Positions 25,323 through 34,798 of a DNA stretch of 46,383 bases are shown in pieces. The position numbers were made by a program, and so were the translations under genes. This DNA comes from Planctomycetota bacterium. Lineage in GTDB: Bacteria > Planctomycetota > UBA1135 > GCA-002748355. The notes under the pieces were generated by a model that did not search any database, was not told the DNA's origin, and saw only the letters and a list, made by a program, of their open reading frames with translations. The DNA lies in contig NYZE01000063.1 in the NCBI GenBank assembly GCA_002685965.1, forward strand, positions 1 through 46,383. Direction: 5' to 3'. Within the stretch, counting starts at the first letter, position 1, and the number at the start of each line of letters is the position of its first letter.

Positions 25323-28013
25323 TCACCGGCCCGCGAGTCCGCGCAACGCCGTCTCCAACCTGGCCCACAGGATCGGATCCTCTCGGGCGGCGAGTCGGGC
25401 CGAGGCCAGGGCACTGGCCGCAACATCCTTGGTTGGCGAAGCTGCGGCTCGCCACAATCCCTGCGTCGCCTCTAGCACCGACCATCCAGGACCCGTCGTC
25501 CTATCATCAATGTCGCGCGCGATGAACTCGATCGCTCGCGACGGAACCCGAGCGATCGTCAAGTCTGTCATGCCACTGCGCAGGAGCTGGCTGGCCTCGG
25601 CGAAGCGCCCCTGCCGTGCGCGGTAGCGTGCGGCGAGAAGGCTGATCGCGCCGTCGAGAGCCGACACTCTCGGCACCAGGCGTTGAGCGTGGTCTAGCAC
25701 AGGCTCCAGCACCGCGTCGGCCCCCTCGTAGTGCGTAGCCAAACGCATCACGTGCCAGAGGTAGGCCTTGCTCGCACACGCCCAGGACCATCGCGTCGCC
25801 GGTGCATCGACTTCGACACCAAGCCAATGCTTGAAGCGGGCTGGTTCGGATCGAGCAAGTGCCTGCACCACGGGACGAAGCAATGGATAGGTCGCGTCGA
25901 CTCGAGTCTTCCAGAACACCGAACTCAGCTCGTCCCGCAACATCGCGAGCGGATCGTGCAGCAACGGCCGCACGAGCAACCTCACGAGGAAGCGTGTGTG
26001 CGAGTCGGTGAGCCGCGGCGGCAGAGCAGCAACGGCTTCGAGCAGCAGGCCTTCCTGGTCGGTATCGCCAGCCGACCAGACCGCCAGCGCACCCGCGAGG
26101 TGCCCGGTGCGACCCCGCTCGACCAAGGCGGCGGCGACGTTCTCGCGCACTTCGACGTCGGTCTCGCTGCCGTAGACACGCGTAAGCGCCTCGGTCACAT
26201 CGAGGTCGGGACGGCGGCGCAGCCAAGCGACGATCTCGAGGCGTACCCATGGTGGAGTCGCGGCATCACCTCGTGCACGCGTCAACAGCTTCACCTGGCG
26301 CGCCGCCTCGCGCGGGTCGAGAAAACGCGCCAGCGCGCTGCGCATCCGGCGCAGCGCGGGTGCCGCGAACGCAGCTGGCCGATCGAGCACCGCGCGGCAC
26401 ACCTGCCGATCACCGCGCACCGCCAGTGCCACGCGCACCCGATCCGCGAGCCGGCTACTCTCCAGCGAGCGCAGGGCGTCGTCGGCCCAGGCGTGGGGTG
26501 ATCGCTCCAAATGCTCGATGAGCGTGCGGGTCAATGTGTCGTCGCGCGTGGAGTGAACCCATGACGCCACGCCGCCAACCGCTGCCGCGTCGATGCCGAT
26601 CAACACGGAGCTGAGCAAGGCGCTCCGTGTTGATCGGGCTTTCTCGCGATAGAGCGCCGCCAGGAGGCCCGGTAAGACTCCAACCGCACCGGTCTTGCCG
26701 GCCAACCCCTTCGCCGCCAGCCAACGCATCTGCGTGTTGGCATGCGCCAGCAACGGCAACCAGAACGCCGCGGGCGTATGGTCGATCACGCTGAGCAAGC
26801 GACCGGCACGTCCGGCGGTGGCGTCGGAAGCGACGTAGTCGAGCAGCGGCCGCTCGATTTGCTTCGCCGCAATGAGGGCGCCATAGGCCAAGGAGGCCAA
26901 CGGTTCCCCGCGCGTGAGGGCAGCGTGCAGTGCGGCCCGGCCGGCCTCGCTCGCGGCCAACTGGCGACCGGCCTGCCGCAGCCACGGCAAGGCAGCCTCG
27001 CCGCCGTCCCGCAACGCCTGCACGGCCCGGTCCTCGAGGCCGAGTTGTCGTTGATGGACCAAGAGGGCGAGCACATCGTCGCGTAGCTCGAGTGGAAACG
27101 TCGTGAGCTTTGCCAACAACGCTACGCCGGCCCCGCGCGGAGCTCGGCGTCCGACGCGCAGTCGCGCGCGGACCCGCTCCGGATCGCGTTCCTCCCAGAG
27201 GCGCTCCAAGAAGACCGCACACTGTTCGCGAGTCAGAAGGCTACCGACCCGCGCCACTGCTTCCGCCGAAGCGCCACCGGCCGCGAGCCCGGACAGCACC
27301 AGAGACGGTACCTCTTGCGGCCAATCAGCGCGCGGCAAGACCAGCAAAGCGAAGCACCGACGCCCTACGGAGAGACTCGAGTCGCCGGCCGCGCGACGCA
27401 GCGCCTTTCGCCCGGCACCGACGTCAACGCCAGCCAGCCGCCACAGCACCTCCAGTCCGAGCCGTGGGTGCGAAATACCCCGCTCGATGAGACTCGAGAA
27501 GCTCTTCGGTGCTGCCGCGAGGATGGCGACCGCCGTCTCTTCCGTCGCGGGGTCGTCGAAGGCTGGCGCCAGGACCGCGGGCGTCAGTGCGCCGATGCGA
27601 AACAAGGAGACCAAGGCGGCAACGCGGACCGGCGCCCAACGATCGCGAGCACACACTTCCAGCGCAGACGTGAGCTTCGGCGTAGCCGGAATACTGGCAG
27701 CGGCACGCACGGCAGCCACGCGCACAGGCCAGTGCTCGCTGCTGCAGTCGCGCACCAACACATCTGCAGAGGCGCTGCCGCGCGCAGCGAGCACGGTCAG
27801 GAGCGCAGCATGGCGACGCCACCCTCCCTTGGCACTCCAGTCCCGTAGCAAGCGACCATCACTGACCGTGGACAGGCAACGGAGCGCGGCAAGCCTCGCT
27901 TCGTCACGGTCCCCATCGTCGAGCCACGTGAGCAGTTCCTGCTCGCTCGTCGGTGCTTGCGCGGCGTGGGCGGACGCGCCACACACAACCAGCCCGATCG
28001 CGAGCGCGCGCAT
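25323..28013 (-). CDS. large HEAT-repeat-like exported protein
   Basis: 896 aa; signal peptide; repeated Ala/Leu/Arg helical motifs (VRVAAVRAAASIP, APVRVAALVSLFRIG). Confidence 0.6.
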   Translation of the reverse strand: MRALAIGLVVCGASAHAAQAPTSEQELLTWLDDGDRDEARLAALRCLSTVSDGRLLRDWSAKGGWRRHAALLTVLAARGSASADVLVRDCSSEHWPVRVAAVRAAASIPATPKLTSALEVCARDRWAPVRVAALVSLFRIGALTPAVLAPAFDDPATEETAVAILAAAPKSFSSLIERGISHPRLGLEVLWRLAGVDVGAGRKALRRAAGDSSLSVGRRCFALLVLPRADWPQEVPSLVLSGLAAGGASAEAVARVGSLLTREQCAVFLERLWEERDPERVRARLRVGRRAPRGAGVALLAKLTTFPLELRDDVLALLVHQRQLGLEDRAVQALRDGGEAALPWLRQAGRQLAASEAGRAALHAALTRGEPLASLAYGALIAAKQIERPLLDYVASDATAGRAGRLLSVIDHTPAAFWLPLLAHANTQMRWLAAKGLAGKTGAVGVLPGLLAALYREKARSTRSALLSSVLIGIDAAAVGGVASWVHSTRDDTLTRTLIEHLERSPHAWADDALRSLESSRLADRVRVALAVRGDRQVCRAVLDRPAAFAAPALRRMRSALARFLDPREAARQVKLLTRARGDAATPPWVRLEIVAWLRRRPDLDVTEALTRVYGSETDVEVRENVAAALVERGRTGHLAGALAVWSAGDTDQEGLLLEAVAALPPRLTDSHTRFLVRLLVRPLLHDPLAMLRDELSSVFWKTRVDATYPLLRPVVQALARSEPARFKHWLGVEVDAPATRWSWACASKAYLWHVMRLATHYEGADAVLEPVLDHAQRLVPRVSALDGAISLLAARYRARQGRFAEASQLLRSGMTDLTIARVPSRAIEFIARDIDDRTTGPGWSVLEATQGLWRAAASPTKDVAASALASARLAAREDPILWARLETALRGLAGR

Positions 28014-28867
28014 CAGTCGCTACCGAGGTCGCGCCACACAACCGGCAATCGATCGACGATATCGCCGGCAATCAGCCCGGCCTGTGATCCGTCGCGCGCA
28101 GCGTGGTCACCGGCGCGTCCATGCGCAACCACGGCAAGCACCGATGCGTCGAATGGCTCCAGCCCCTGCGCCAGCAACGCGACGATCATCCCGGTAAGGA
28201 CATCGCCGGAGCCGCCGGTCGCCATGCCCGGGTTGCCGGACTGGTTACAGAACGAGCGTTCACCGTCCATGACCAGAGTCCCCGCGCCCTTGAGCACGAC
28301 CACGGCACCCGTGCGCGCGGCCAGCTGCCCTGCCACGCCCAGTCGATCTCGCTGCACGTCCGCTGCCGATTCGAGCTCGAGCATGCGGGCCGCTTCGCCA
28401 GGGTGCGGTGTGATCACGGTCCGCGCATCACGCATGTTCAGGAGCTCAGTCTTGCACCCGAGGACGTTGAGGGCATCGGCATCGACCACGAGCGGAGCTG
28501 GCACTGACGGCAACACCCGCTCGACAAAGTCGGAGACCTCTCCAGCACGCGACATGCCCGGTCCAATCGCGACTGCGTCGGCCGACCGGGCAGCCTCGAG
28601 CACTGGCTCGGCGGCGCGCGACGCGATCGCGCCTTCGCACTCGGCAAGGCCTATCGAAGTTGCCTCGGTGACTGCCATCGGAATCACTGCTTCGCGCCCG
28701 AGGGGCACGGCAACACGACAAAGGCCAACGCCGCTGCGCAGCGCTGCACGCGCCGCCAGCACGATCGCACCGGTCATGCCGTGGCTGCCCCCGACGATCA
28801 GACACGTCCCGAAGTCCCCCTTGTGCGCCTCGCGCGGACGCGCTGATAACTCGGGCAGCTCGCTCAC
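28013..28867 (-). CDS. nnrD: ADP-dependent NAD(P)H-hydrate dehydratase (YjeF C-terminal)
   Basis: CLIVGGSHGMTGAIVLAARAALRSGVGL, VITPHPGEAARML, NQSGNPGMATGGSGDVLTGMI. Confidence 0.9.
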   Translation of the reverse strand: MSELPELSARPREAHKGDFGTCLIVGGSHGMTGAIVLAARAALRSGVGLCRVAVPLGREAVIPMAVTEATSIGLAECEGAIASRAAEPVLEAARSADAVAIGPGMSRAGEVSDFVERVLPSVPAPLVVDADALNVLGCKTELLNMRDARTVITPHPGEAARMLELESAADVQRDRLGVAGQLAARTGAVVVLKGAGTLVMDGERSFCNQSGNPGMATGGSGDVLTGMIVALLAQGLEPFDASVLAVVAHGRAGDHAARDGSQAGLIAGDIVDRLPVVWRDLGSD

Positions 28868-29907
28868 AGACCGTCGCCCTTCCCCGTTGCGTTGTCCGCG
28901 AACGCGGGATCCCAGATGCTCTCGAGATGTCCGATCACTCGTCCTTGCGTGTTCCTGATCCGGCCATCAAAGAACGGGGCAAGCGTTGGCTCGGTTCTAT
29001 CGAGGAGCCCGATATCCGCGAGAAGGTGGGGCAAGAAGTGCTCGTAGCAGCGCTTGGCCCCATCCTCGACCTTGATGGCGATGCCGAACGCCGGTCTCTT
29101 TGCGCTCGCTCGCACGCCGAGCGCAAAGACGCCTTCGGCACCGCACTTGCCAAGGAAAGCACCCGGCGTCGCCCGCAGCAGGGCGGTATCGAAGCGGTCA
29201 TGGCCAGCCAGAAAGTGTGGAGCCGCGTTGACGGCTTCGAAGATCCGCCCAGCGCCGTCGCGCAACTCCGCAGGCAAGCGCTCCGGGTTGGCGAGGTCGC
29301 GGAACAACGCGGCAAGCTTGCTCAGCGGCAACGGCCAGTTCGGGGCGCCGCATCCATCGATCCCGGGCTCGAGATCAGTGGACGCGATATCCGTCAACCG
29401 ACCGAGGAGGTCACACACTTCTAGCTGCACCGGATGCTCCGGATCCAGGTATCCCGAGTGCGGCGCGTCGTGACGTGCGCACGAGATCAAGAAACCGGTG
29501 TGTTTGCCCGAGCAGTTGTTGTGGATCGGTAGCGGCGATTCGCCAACGGCAATCAGGCGTTGTGCTTCCTCCGTATCGAACGGCTGGTGTGGACCACACT
29601 CGAGTGCGCTCTCAAGAACTCCGGCCGCCCGTTGGATCGTGCGCACGCAGTCAACGTGCCCCGCGTCGCCGGAATGACTGGCGCACAGAATCGCGCACTG
29701 GTTGTCATCGAGTCCGAGTCGCGCCGGATCGCCGCTGACAAACAGCGGCAGAGCTTGCAGCGGCTTGAGCGCGCTGCGCGGATAGACCACGGCATCCGGG
29801 TCGCCCTCCGCCCCGGCAAGGCGGCCCTCCTCCAACACGACGACGTGCGCCCGGTGGACCGACTCAAGCCTGTCGCCGCGGAAGACCCGAGTCACGGTGC
29901 TGCTCAC
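28864..29907 (-). CDS. L-asparaginase (asparaginase II family)
   Basis: YPRSALKPLQALPL, ASHSGDAGHVDCV, NNCSGKHTGFLISC, IDGCGAPNWPLPL. Confidence 0.92.
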   Translation of the reverse strand: MSSTVTRVFRGDRLESVHRAHVVVLEEGRLAGAEGDPDAVVYPRSALKPLQALPLFVSGDPARLGLDDNQCAILCASHSGDAGHVDCVRTIQRAAGVLESALECGPHQPFDTEEAQRLIAVGESPLPIHNNCSGKHTGFLISCARHDAPHSGYLDPEHPVQLEVCDLLGRLTDIASTDLEPGIDGCGAPNWPLPLSKLAALFRDLANPERLPAELRDGAGRIFEAVNAAPHFLAGHDRFDTALLRATPGAFLGKCGAEGVFALGVRASAKRPAFGIAIKVEDGAKRCYEHFLPHLLADIGLLDRTEPTLAPFFDGRIRNTQGRVIGHLESIWDPAFADNATGKGDGL

Positions 29908-29942
29908 TTTGACGCCTTCTCTGCCCTCGTCGTTGTCTGCGA

Positions 29943-29971
29943 TGGACCCTCCATCGTGACAGCACTATAAG
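29943..29971 (+). promoter_or_regulatory. candidate promoter for the bifunctional nuclease gene
   Basis: TGGACC - 17 nt - TATAAG, overlapping a 7-bp hairpin CGATGGA-CCC-TCCATCG (29940-29956). Confidence 0.35.
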
Positions 29972-29978
29972 TCAGTCT

Positions 29979-30380
29979 ATGGTTCAAGAGGTGGAGATGG
30001 AGCTCGTGAAAGTCGTCATCCACGAGCACAACGAGCAGCAGATGATCCATCTTCAGGAAAAAGACGGCGAGCGGGGGTTCCCGATCATGATCGGCATGAG
30101 CGAAGCCGCCGAGATCCACCGCAAGCTGACCGGCTTCAAACCCATGCGCCCGCTCACGCACGATCTACTGGCCAACGTCATCGAATCGACCGGCTCCGGG
30201 ATCGAGCGCGTCGTGATCTCCGATCTGCGCGCCGGCACGTTCTACGCGACCATCCACCTGCGCCAGCCTACCGGTGACGTCGAAGGAGTCGACGCCCGCC
30301 CCTCCGACGCGATTGCGCTCGCGGTTCAGCTAGAGGCCCCGATCTTCGTCGACGAGGCCGTCTTCGGCCAGCTAAGCTGA
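29979..30380 (+). CDS. bifunctional nuclease family protein (DUF151)
   Basis: [72 protein letters not shown]. Alternative ATG at 29997 has a better SD. Confidence 0.9.
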   Translation: MVQEVEMELVKVVIHEHNEQQMIHLQEKDGERGFPIMIGMSEAAEIHRKLTGFKPMRPLTHDLLANVIESTGSGIERVVISDLRAGTFYATIHLRQPTGDVEGVDARPSDAIALAVQLEAPIFVDEAVFGQLS

Positions 30381-30432
30381 GTGAGTCAACCAGAGCCCGG
30401 CGCGGTAACGCGCACCGGACTCCAAGGGCCTG

Positions 30433-30520
30433 GGTGGGATGGCAGAGTGGCCGAATGCGCCGGTTTTGAAAACCGGTGTGCCGCAAGGTACCGGGGGTTC
30501 AAATCCCTCTCCCACCGCCA
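30433..30520 (+). tRNA. tRNA-Ser (UGA), CCA encoded
   Basis: Acceptor GGTGGGA/TCCCACC, anticodon arm ccggtttTGAaaaccgg, long variable arm, GGTTCAAATCC T-loop, terminal GCCA. Confidence 0.95.
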
Positions 30521-30550
30521 TTGGCAAGCGCAGAGAGCAGAGCAGACCTC

Positions 30551-30565
30551 GTGCCCCGCGGGCAC
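30551..30565 (+). terminator. hairpin downstream of tRNA-Ser(UGA)
   Basis: GTGCCC-CGC-GGGCAC perfect 6-bp stem followed by tgggttta. Confidence 0.4.
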
Positions 30566-30606
30566 TGGGTTTACTACGTCTACGTCTACGTCCACGTGTA
30601 GGGATC

Positions 30607-32364
30607 GTGCAGAGCGCAACGAGAGCCCAGACCCGCCTCGGCCTGGCGTTCGTCATCTTGGCGACGTTCCTGGCGTTCAGTCCTTCGCTCGACAATGGCT
30701 TCGCCATGGACGATCGGGCTATTGCGAGGTCGACCTACGACGATGGCCGACCGAATCCAATGGTGGGTCGTGTATTGCCGCTCGGGGAGTACTTCACTTC
30801 TCACTACTGGCGCGGCCACAAGGAGGCGAGCGATCTCTACCGACCGGTGACAGTGCTCAGCTATGCGCTGTGCAATGCGGCCGGCAGGGATGAAGCGTCC
30901 CAGGCCTTCGTGCAGCACGCGGTCAACCTCACGCTGCACCTGATCGCGACGCTCGCGGTCTTCTTGCTGGCTCGGTCGATCCGCCTGGGTCCCATCGGCG
31001 CGCTGGTGGCCGCCGGCGGATTCGGCGTGCATGCGTTGCACAGCGAGGCCGTTGCGGCCGTCTCCGGACGGGCGGAACTGCTTGCCTTCTGCTTCGGCGC
31101 GCTCGGCACTCTGGCATTCGCGAGCAGACGCCGGTTGGCCGGAGGCACCGTCGCCGCAGCCCTGCTCTTCCTGGCACTGTGCTCGAAGGAGAGTGCGATC
31201 GCCTGGATCGGCTTCCTGGCAGTGCACACGCTTGCCAGGCACGAGGCGATCCCTTTACGCCTCATCGTGCGCGCCGCGTGGCAGGCCGCCCTCGTCGCTG
31301 TACTAGCACTGGGTGCCTTCTTGGTGCTGAGAGACGGCGCGCTCGCTGAGACTGTCGCAGGCCACAGGGTCCTGTACCTGGTCAACCCGATCGCACACGA
31401 GGACACTGGCACGCGGCTCATCACGGCGATCTCCGTGCTGGGCCTTGGTCTCTACAAGACGGTGCTGCCGTTCTCACTATCGAGCGACTACGGGGTCGCT
31501 GTATTGCCAATCCTGCACACGGTCACGGATTGGCGCTTTCTTCTCGCCGTCATCGTCTTGGTGACGTGCTTGTACGGAGGGCTCGCCAGCGTGCGGCGGC
31601 GGCCGCCGCTGTTCGTCGCTACTGCGATCTTCTTCGGTTTCTCGTTCCTCACGTCGAACGTGCCCATCGCGATCGGCACCATGTTCGGCGAGCGGCTCTA
31701 CTACACACCGTGCCTCGGCTTCGCGGTCGCGGCGGCCTGGGTCGTGACCCGCCCGAAGCGTTGGCGAGTTGCGGCATTCATCCTGCTGGGTGTGTGGTCG
31801 GCCGCCTCCATCGTCGTGGCGCGCGACCGCAGTGCCTCGTGGCGCGACAACCGCACGCTGTTCCTGCGAGACGCCGAGACCCAACCGCGGTCGGCGCGAC
31901 TCCTGGTCGGTGCAGCGGCCTTCGCCCCGCCCACAGACAAAGCACGCATGCTCGAGCGAGCGATCGCGCTCTTCCCCGGATACCCGACAGCGCTGGCCAA
32001 CTTGGCGGGCCTGCGGCAGGCGCAGCAGAAACGTGCAGAGGCAGAAGAACTGCTACAGAAGGCGCTCGACTCGCCACACCTCGACGAATCGCGCGAGGGC
32101 TTTCGACTGCGCATGAACCTCATGCTCGTGCTCGTCGAGGCAGGTCGCCTGGGGCGGGCGCGAACGCTACTCGATGACCTGTTCGCCCGCTACCAAACCC
32201 AAGTGCTGCCCCAACTGGGCGGCTTCCTTGGTGCCGCAAGCAAGAAGCTGGCCGCCAGCGACCGCCTCGGGGCCCGAGATCTCTGGCAGTTCGTGATTGC
32301 CGACCAACGTTTCCCGCCTGGCCTGCGGAAAGAGGCACAGGCTGCTCTCGACTCGTCTCGCTGA
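30607..32364 (+). CDS. TMTC-like (DUF1736-type) multi-TM protein with TPR-like C-terminus
   Basis: [65 protein letters not shown] start placed downstream of the tRNA. Confidence 0.75.
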   Translation: MQSATRAQTRLGLAFVILATFLAFSPSLDNGFAMDDRAIARSTYDDGRPNPMVGRVLPLGEYFTSHYWRGHKEASDLYRPVTVLSYALCNAAGRDEASQAFVQHAVNLTLHLIATLAVFLLARSIRLGPIGALVAAGGFGVHALHSEAVAAVSGRAELLAFCFGALGTLAFASRRRLAGGTVAAALLFLALCSKESAIAWIGFLAVHTLARHEAIPLRLIVRAAWQAALVAVLALGAFLVLRDGALAETVAGHRVLYLVNPIAHEDTGTRLITAISVLGLGLYKTVLPFSLSSDYGVAVLPILHTVTDWRFLLAVIVLVTCLYGGLASVRRRPPLFVATAIFFGFSFLTSNVPIAIGTMFGERLYYTPCLGFAVAAAWVVTRPKRWRVAAFILLGVWSAASIVVARDRSASWRDNRTLFLRDAETQPRSARLLVGAAAFAPPTDKARMLERAIALFPGYPTALANLAGLRQAQQKRAEAEELLQKALDSPHLDESREGFRLRMNLMLVLVEAGRLGRARTLLDDLFARYQTQVLPQLGGFLGAASKKLAASDRLGARDLWQFVIADQRFPPGLRKEAQAALDSSR

Positions 32365-32417
32365 AGCAGCTTGCCTCCCCGGACGGGGCCCGCTTGAATG
32401 CCTCCCGCGCGACCGAT

Positions 32418-32507
32418 GGAGAGGTGGCAGAGTGGCCGAATGCGCCGGCTTGCTAAGCCGGTGAAGGGGTTTCCCTTCCGCGGGTTCGAATCCCGCCCTC
32501 TCCGCCA
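32418..32507 (+). tRNA. tRNA-Ser (GCU), CCA encoded
   Basis: Acceptor GGAGAGG/CCTCTCC, anticodon arm ccggcttGCTaagccgg, long variable arm, GGTTCGAATCC, terminal GCCA. Confidence 0.95.
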
Positions 32508-32527
32508 TATGTCGGTCAAGCCACGGC

Positions 32528-32965
32528 GTGGCCAATCAGGGAGGGCAAGCGGTGCGGAGCGCGGCGATAGCGATCCTGGTGCTCGCGGGGTGCCAGGCAC
32601 CAACGATTACGGTCGAATCCACGCCGGCGGGCAGCCAGCTCCACCGCGATGGCTTGCCGATCGCACAACCGACGCCGCATGCTTTCGAGACGCCCTATTA
32701 CGGCAAGGTGTACATCGAGGTGGATCCGCCCGAGACCGACATTGATCGGTATTGGCGCGCCCAGAGCACGATGGTCGACATGCGACCTCCGCTGCCTCCG
32801 TGGCTGTTTCCCTTCGACTTCGCGATCGACCTCGGCCTCTGGCTATTCGGCGACAACAACCGCCGGATAGAGGTCACGCTCGAGCGACAGCCGCCAGTGG
32901 AGCTAACGCCGAAGCGAGTGCTTCAACTCAAAGAGGCTGCGCGCACCGCGGCGGTTGAACGTTGA
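32528..32965 (+). CDS. small PEGA-like lipoprotein
   Basis: Lipobox LVLAGC, then ITVESTPAGSQLHRDGLPIAQPTPHAFETPYYGKVYIEV. Confidence 0.6.
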   Translation: MANQGGQAVRSAAIAILVLAGCQAPTITVESTPAGSQLHRDGLPIAQPTPHAFETPYYGKVYIEVDPPETDIDRYWRAQSTMVDMRPPLPPWLFPFDFAIDLGLWLFGDNNRRIEVTLERQPPVELTPKRVLQLKEAARTAAVER

Positions 32966-34275
32966 TTCGCCGGTCCATCGCGGCCATCTGGGGTGTTGGT
33001 CGATTTGGCGGCGGCGTCGCCGTGGCCGCGTGGCTGGCTGAACAAGGTCACGCCATTCGGCTGGTCGACCGCTGCACCGAAGGCGAGTTGGCAGAGCCCC
33101 TCGAAGAACTACGACAGCGAGGTGTCGACGCGACACTGTGGCCCGAGCAAGCAGACTCGCTTACCGGGGCAGACCTGGTCGTCGTCAATCCTGCGATCCG
33201 ACCAAACCACCCGCTGCTGGATGCAGTCGACGAACTGGGAATCCGGCGCACACAGGAGCTGAACCTCTTCCTCGAGACCTATCCCGGTCACGTCATTGCG
33301 GTCACCGGCACCAACGGCAAGAGCACGACGGCAACCATGCTCGCGGCCGCTCTGCGCGCTGGGCACGGAGCGAGCGGCGTCCTGCTCGGCGGCAACATCG
33401 GGCACAGCCTGCTCGAAGACCGGAGCCAGTGGCGGCGCGACCAATGGGCTGTCGTCGAGGTCTCATCGTTCCAGGCCGACCGCCTGTCGAACCAGCGCGG
33501 CTTCTTCGATCACGTCGTGCTGACACCAATCACCACCGACCACCTCGACTGGCACGGGACCATCGATGCCTACCGGAGCGCCAAGCTGCGCCTCGTCGAC
33601 GCCGTCGTCGACGGCGGCCAGGTCGTCGGCTGGCCACAGTGCCAGGTGTATCGCGAGTGCGTGTTGCCGCGCCTTCGTCCATTGGCACAACCAGCCATCG
33701 AACGCGGTTGCTTCGATAGCTTGCAGTTGCTCGGCGGGTTCAACCGGCAGAACGCGGGCCTCGCGTTGACGGCGGCCGAGCTTGCCGGTGTCGACACGTG
33801 GTCCGCGATCGATGCGATCAAAGGCGTCGAGGGGTTGCCACACCGGCTGTGCGAACTGGGCCATCACGGCGGGATCGCCTTCATCGACAACGGGGCATCG
33901 ACCGTCGCCGAGACGTCGTTGACCGCGTTGCGCGAACTGGACGGCCGGGGTCCCGTGCGCTGGGTCTGCGGCGGCCGCGCCAAGACCGCTGACATCGATG
34001 CCTATGGCAACGAACTGGCACAACTCGCCGCATCAGTGCACCCGTTCGGCGAGGTCGCCGACAACCTGTCCAGCATGCTGCAGAAGCAGGGAAAGGCGAC
34101 TCGGGCCCATTCGACACTGGGCGAGGCGCTCGACGCCGCCTGGCAATCCGCTGGACCGGGGGACATTGTACTTTTTAGCCCTGGTTTCGTGTCCTACGAC
34201 GCGTACCCGAACTACGCAGCTCGCGCAGGCGAAGCCGTCGCATGGTGGCGTCGCCGCCGCGACGGGATAGCCTGA
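32962..34275 (+). CDS. murD: UDP-N-acetylmuramoylalanine--D-glutamate ligase
   Basis: IAVTGTNGKSTTATMLAAAL, FQADRLSNQRGFFDHVVLTPITTDHLDWHG, LPHRLCELG, FIDNGASTVAETSLTAL, LFSPGFVSYDAYPNYAARA. TTG start overlaps upstream TGA. Confidence 0.85.
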   Translation: MIRRSIAAIWGVGRFGGGVAVAAWLAEQGHAIRLVDRCTEGELAEPLEELRQRGVDATLWPEQADSLTGADLVVVNPAIRPNHPLLDAVDELGIRRTQELNLFLETYPGHVIAVTGTNGKSTTATMLAAALRAGHGASGVLLGGNIGHSLLEDRSQWRRDQWAVVEVSSFQADRLSNQRGFFDHVVLTPITTDHLDWHGTIDAYRSAKLRLVDAVVDGGQVVGWPQCQVYRECVLPRLRPLAQPAIERGCFDSLQLLGGFNRQNAGLALTAAELAGVDTWSAIDAIKGVEGLPHRLCELGHHGGIAFIDNGASTVAETSLTALRELDGRGPVRWVCGGRAKTADIDAYGNELAQLAASVHPFGEVADNLSSMLQKQGKATRAHSTLGEALDAAWQSAGPGDIVLFSPGFVSYDAYPNYAARAGEAVAWWRRRRDGIA

Positions 34276-34297
34276 GAGGTCAGCAAGAGGACACGCC

Positions 34298-34798
34298 TTG
34301 CTCTGCCAGAACTGCCAGCAAGCTCAAGCGACGATCCACAGCCTGGACAAGGACGGCTCGGATTGGGTCGCACACCACCATTGCGAGAAGTGCGCGATGT
34401 CCGGTGGCCCTGAGGCGAGCGTGGAGCCCGGCAAGATCATCAAGCTGTTCGGGGACTACCTGGCGCAAGCAGACTCGCCGGCACCGACGCTCGACAAGGA
34501 CACCGCGTGTGCCGGCTGCGGCCTGGGTTACGAACAGTTCCAGCAGAGTCGGCGCCTCGGCTGCGCGCGCTGCTACGAGACCTTCGCCCCTGACCTTGAG
34601 CAGATCTTCCTGCGCGTTCAGGAACGGACGATGCACAAAGGCAAGGCTCCGGGCCGACCACAGACGAGCATGCCGTCGCCGCTCGAGCTGCGCCGGCTGC
34701 GCGAAAACCTGCAGCAAGCGGTCGACGAAGAGCGCTTCGAGGACGCCGCGGGCTACCGCGACAAGTTGCAACAACTCTCCGACGAGCTTGGCGAGTGA
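34298..34798 (+). CDS. mcsA: McsA-like UvrB/UvrC-motif protein, protein-arginine kinase activator
   Basis: Zn-binding CxxC pairs (CQNC/CEKC and CAGC/CARC) and a C-terminal UVR motif (LRRLRENLQQAVDEERFEDAAGYRDKLQQL). Confidence 0.85.
   Translation: MLCQNCQQAQATIHSLDKDGSDWVAHHHCEKCAMSGGPEASVEPGKIIKLFGDYLAQADSPAPTLDKDTACAGCGLGYEQFQQSRRLGCARCYETFAPDLEQIFLRVQERTMHKGKAPGRPQTSMPSPLELRRLRENLQQAVDEERFEDAAGYRDKLQQLSDELGE

Noticed and set aside
24149-25525. 458-aa plus-strand ORF
   Set aside because: Antisense to the glycosyltransferase and YdjY-domain genes, which have clear signal peptide, TM and family motifs.
27103-28197. 364-aa plus-strand ORF
   Set aside because: Antisense to the HEAT-repeat gene and nnrD; Arg/Ser/Ala-rich shadow frame.
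30439-30606. ORF start at 30439 for the TMTC-like protein
   Set aside because: The first part lies inside tRNA-Ser(UGA); a GTG at 30607 immediately precedes the hydrophobic N-terminus.
30433-32507. Genomic island or prophage at tRNA-Ser
   Set aside because: No integrase, phage gene or duplicated tRNA 3' end; the genes between and after are ordinary chromosomal types.
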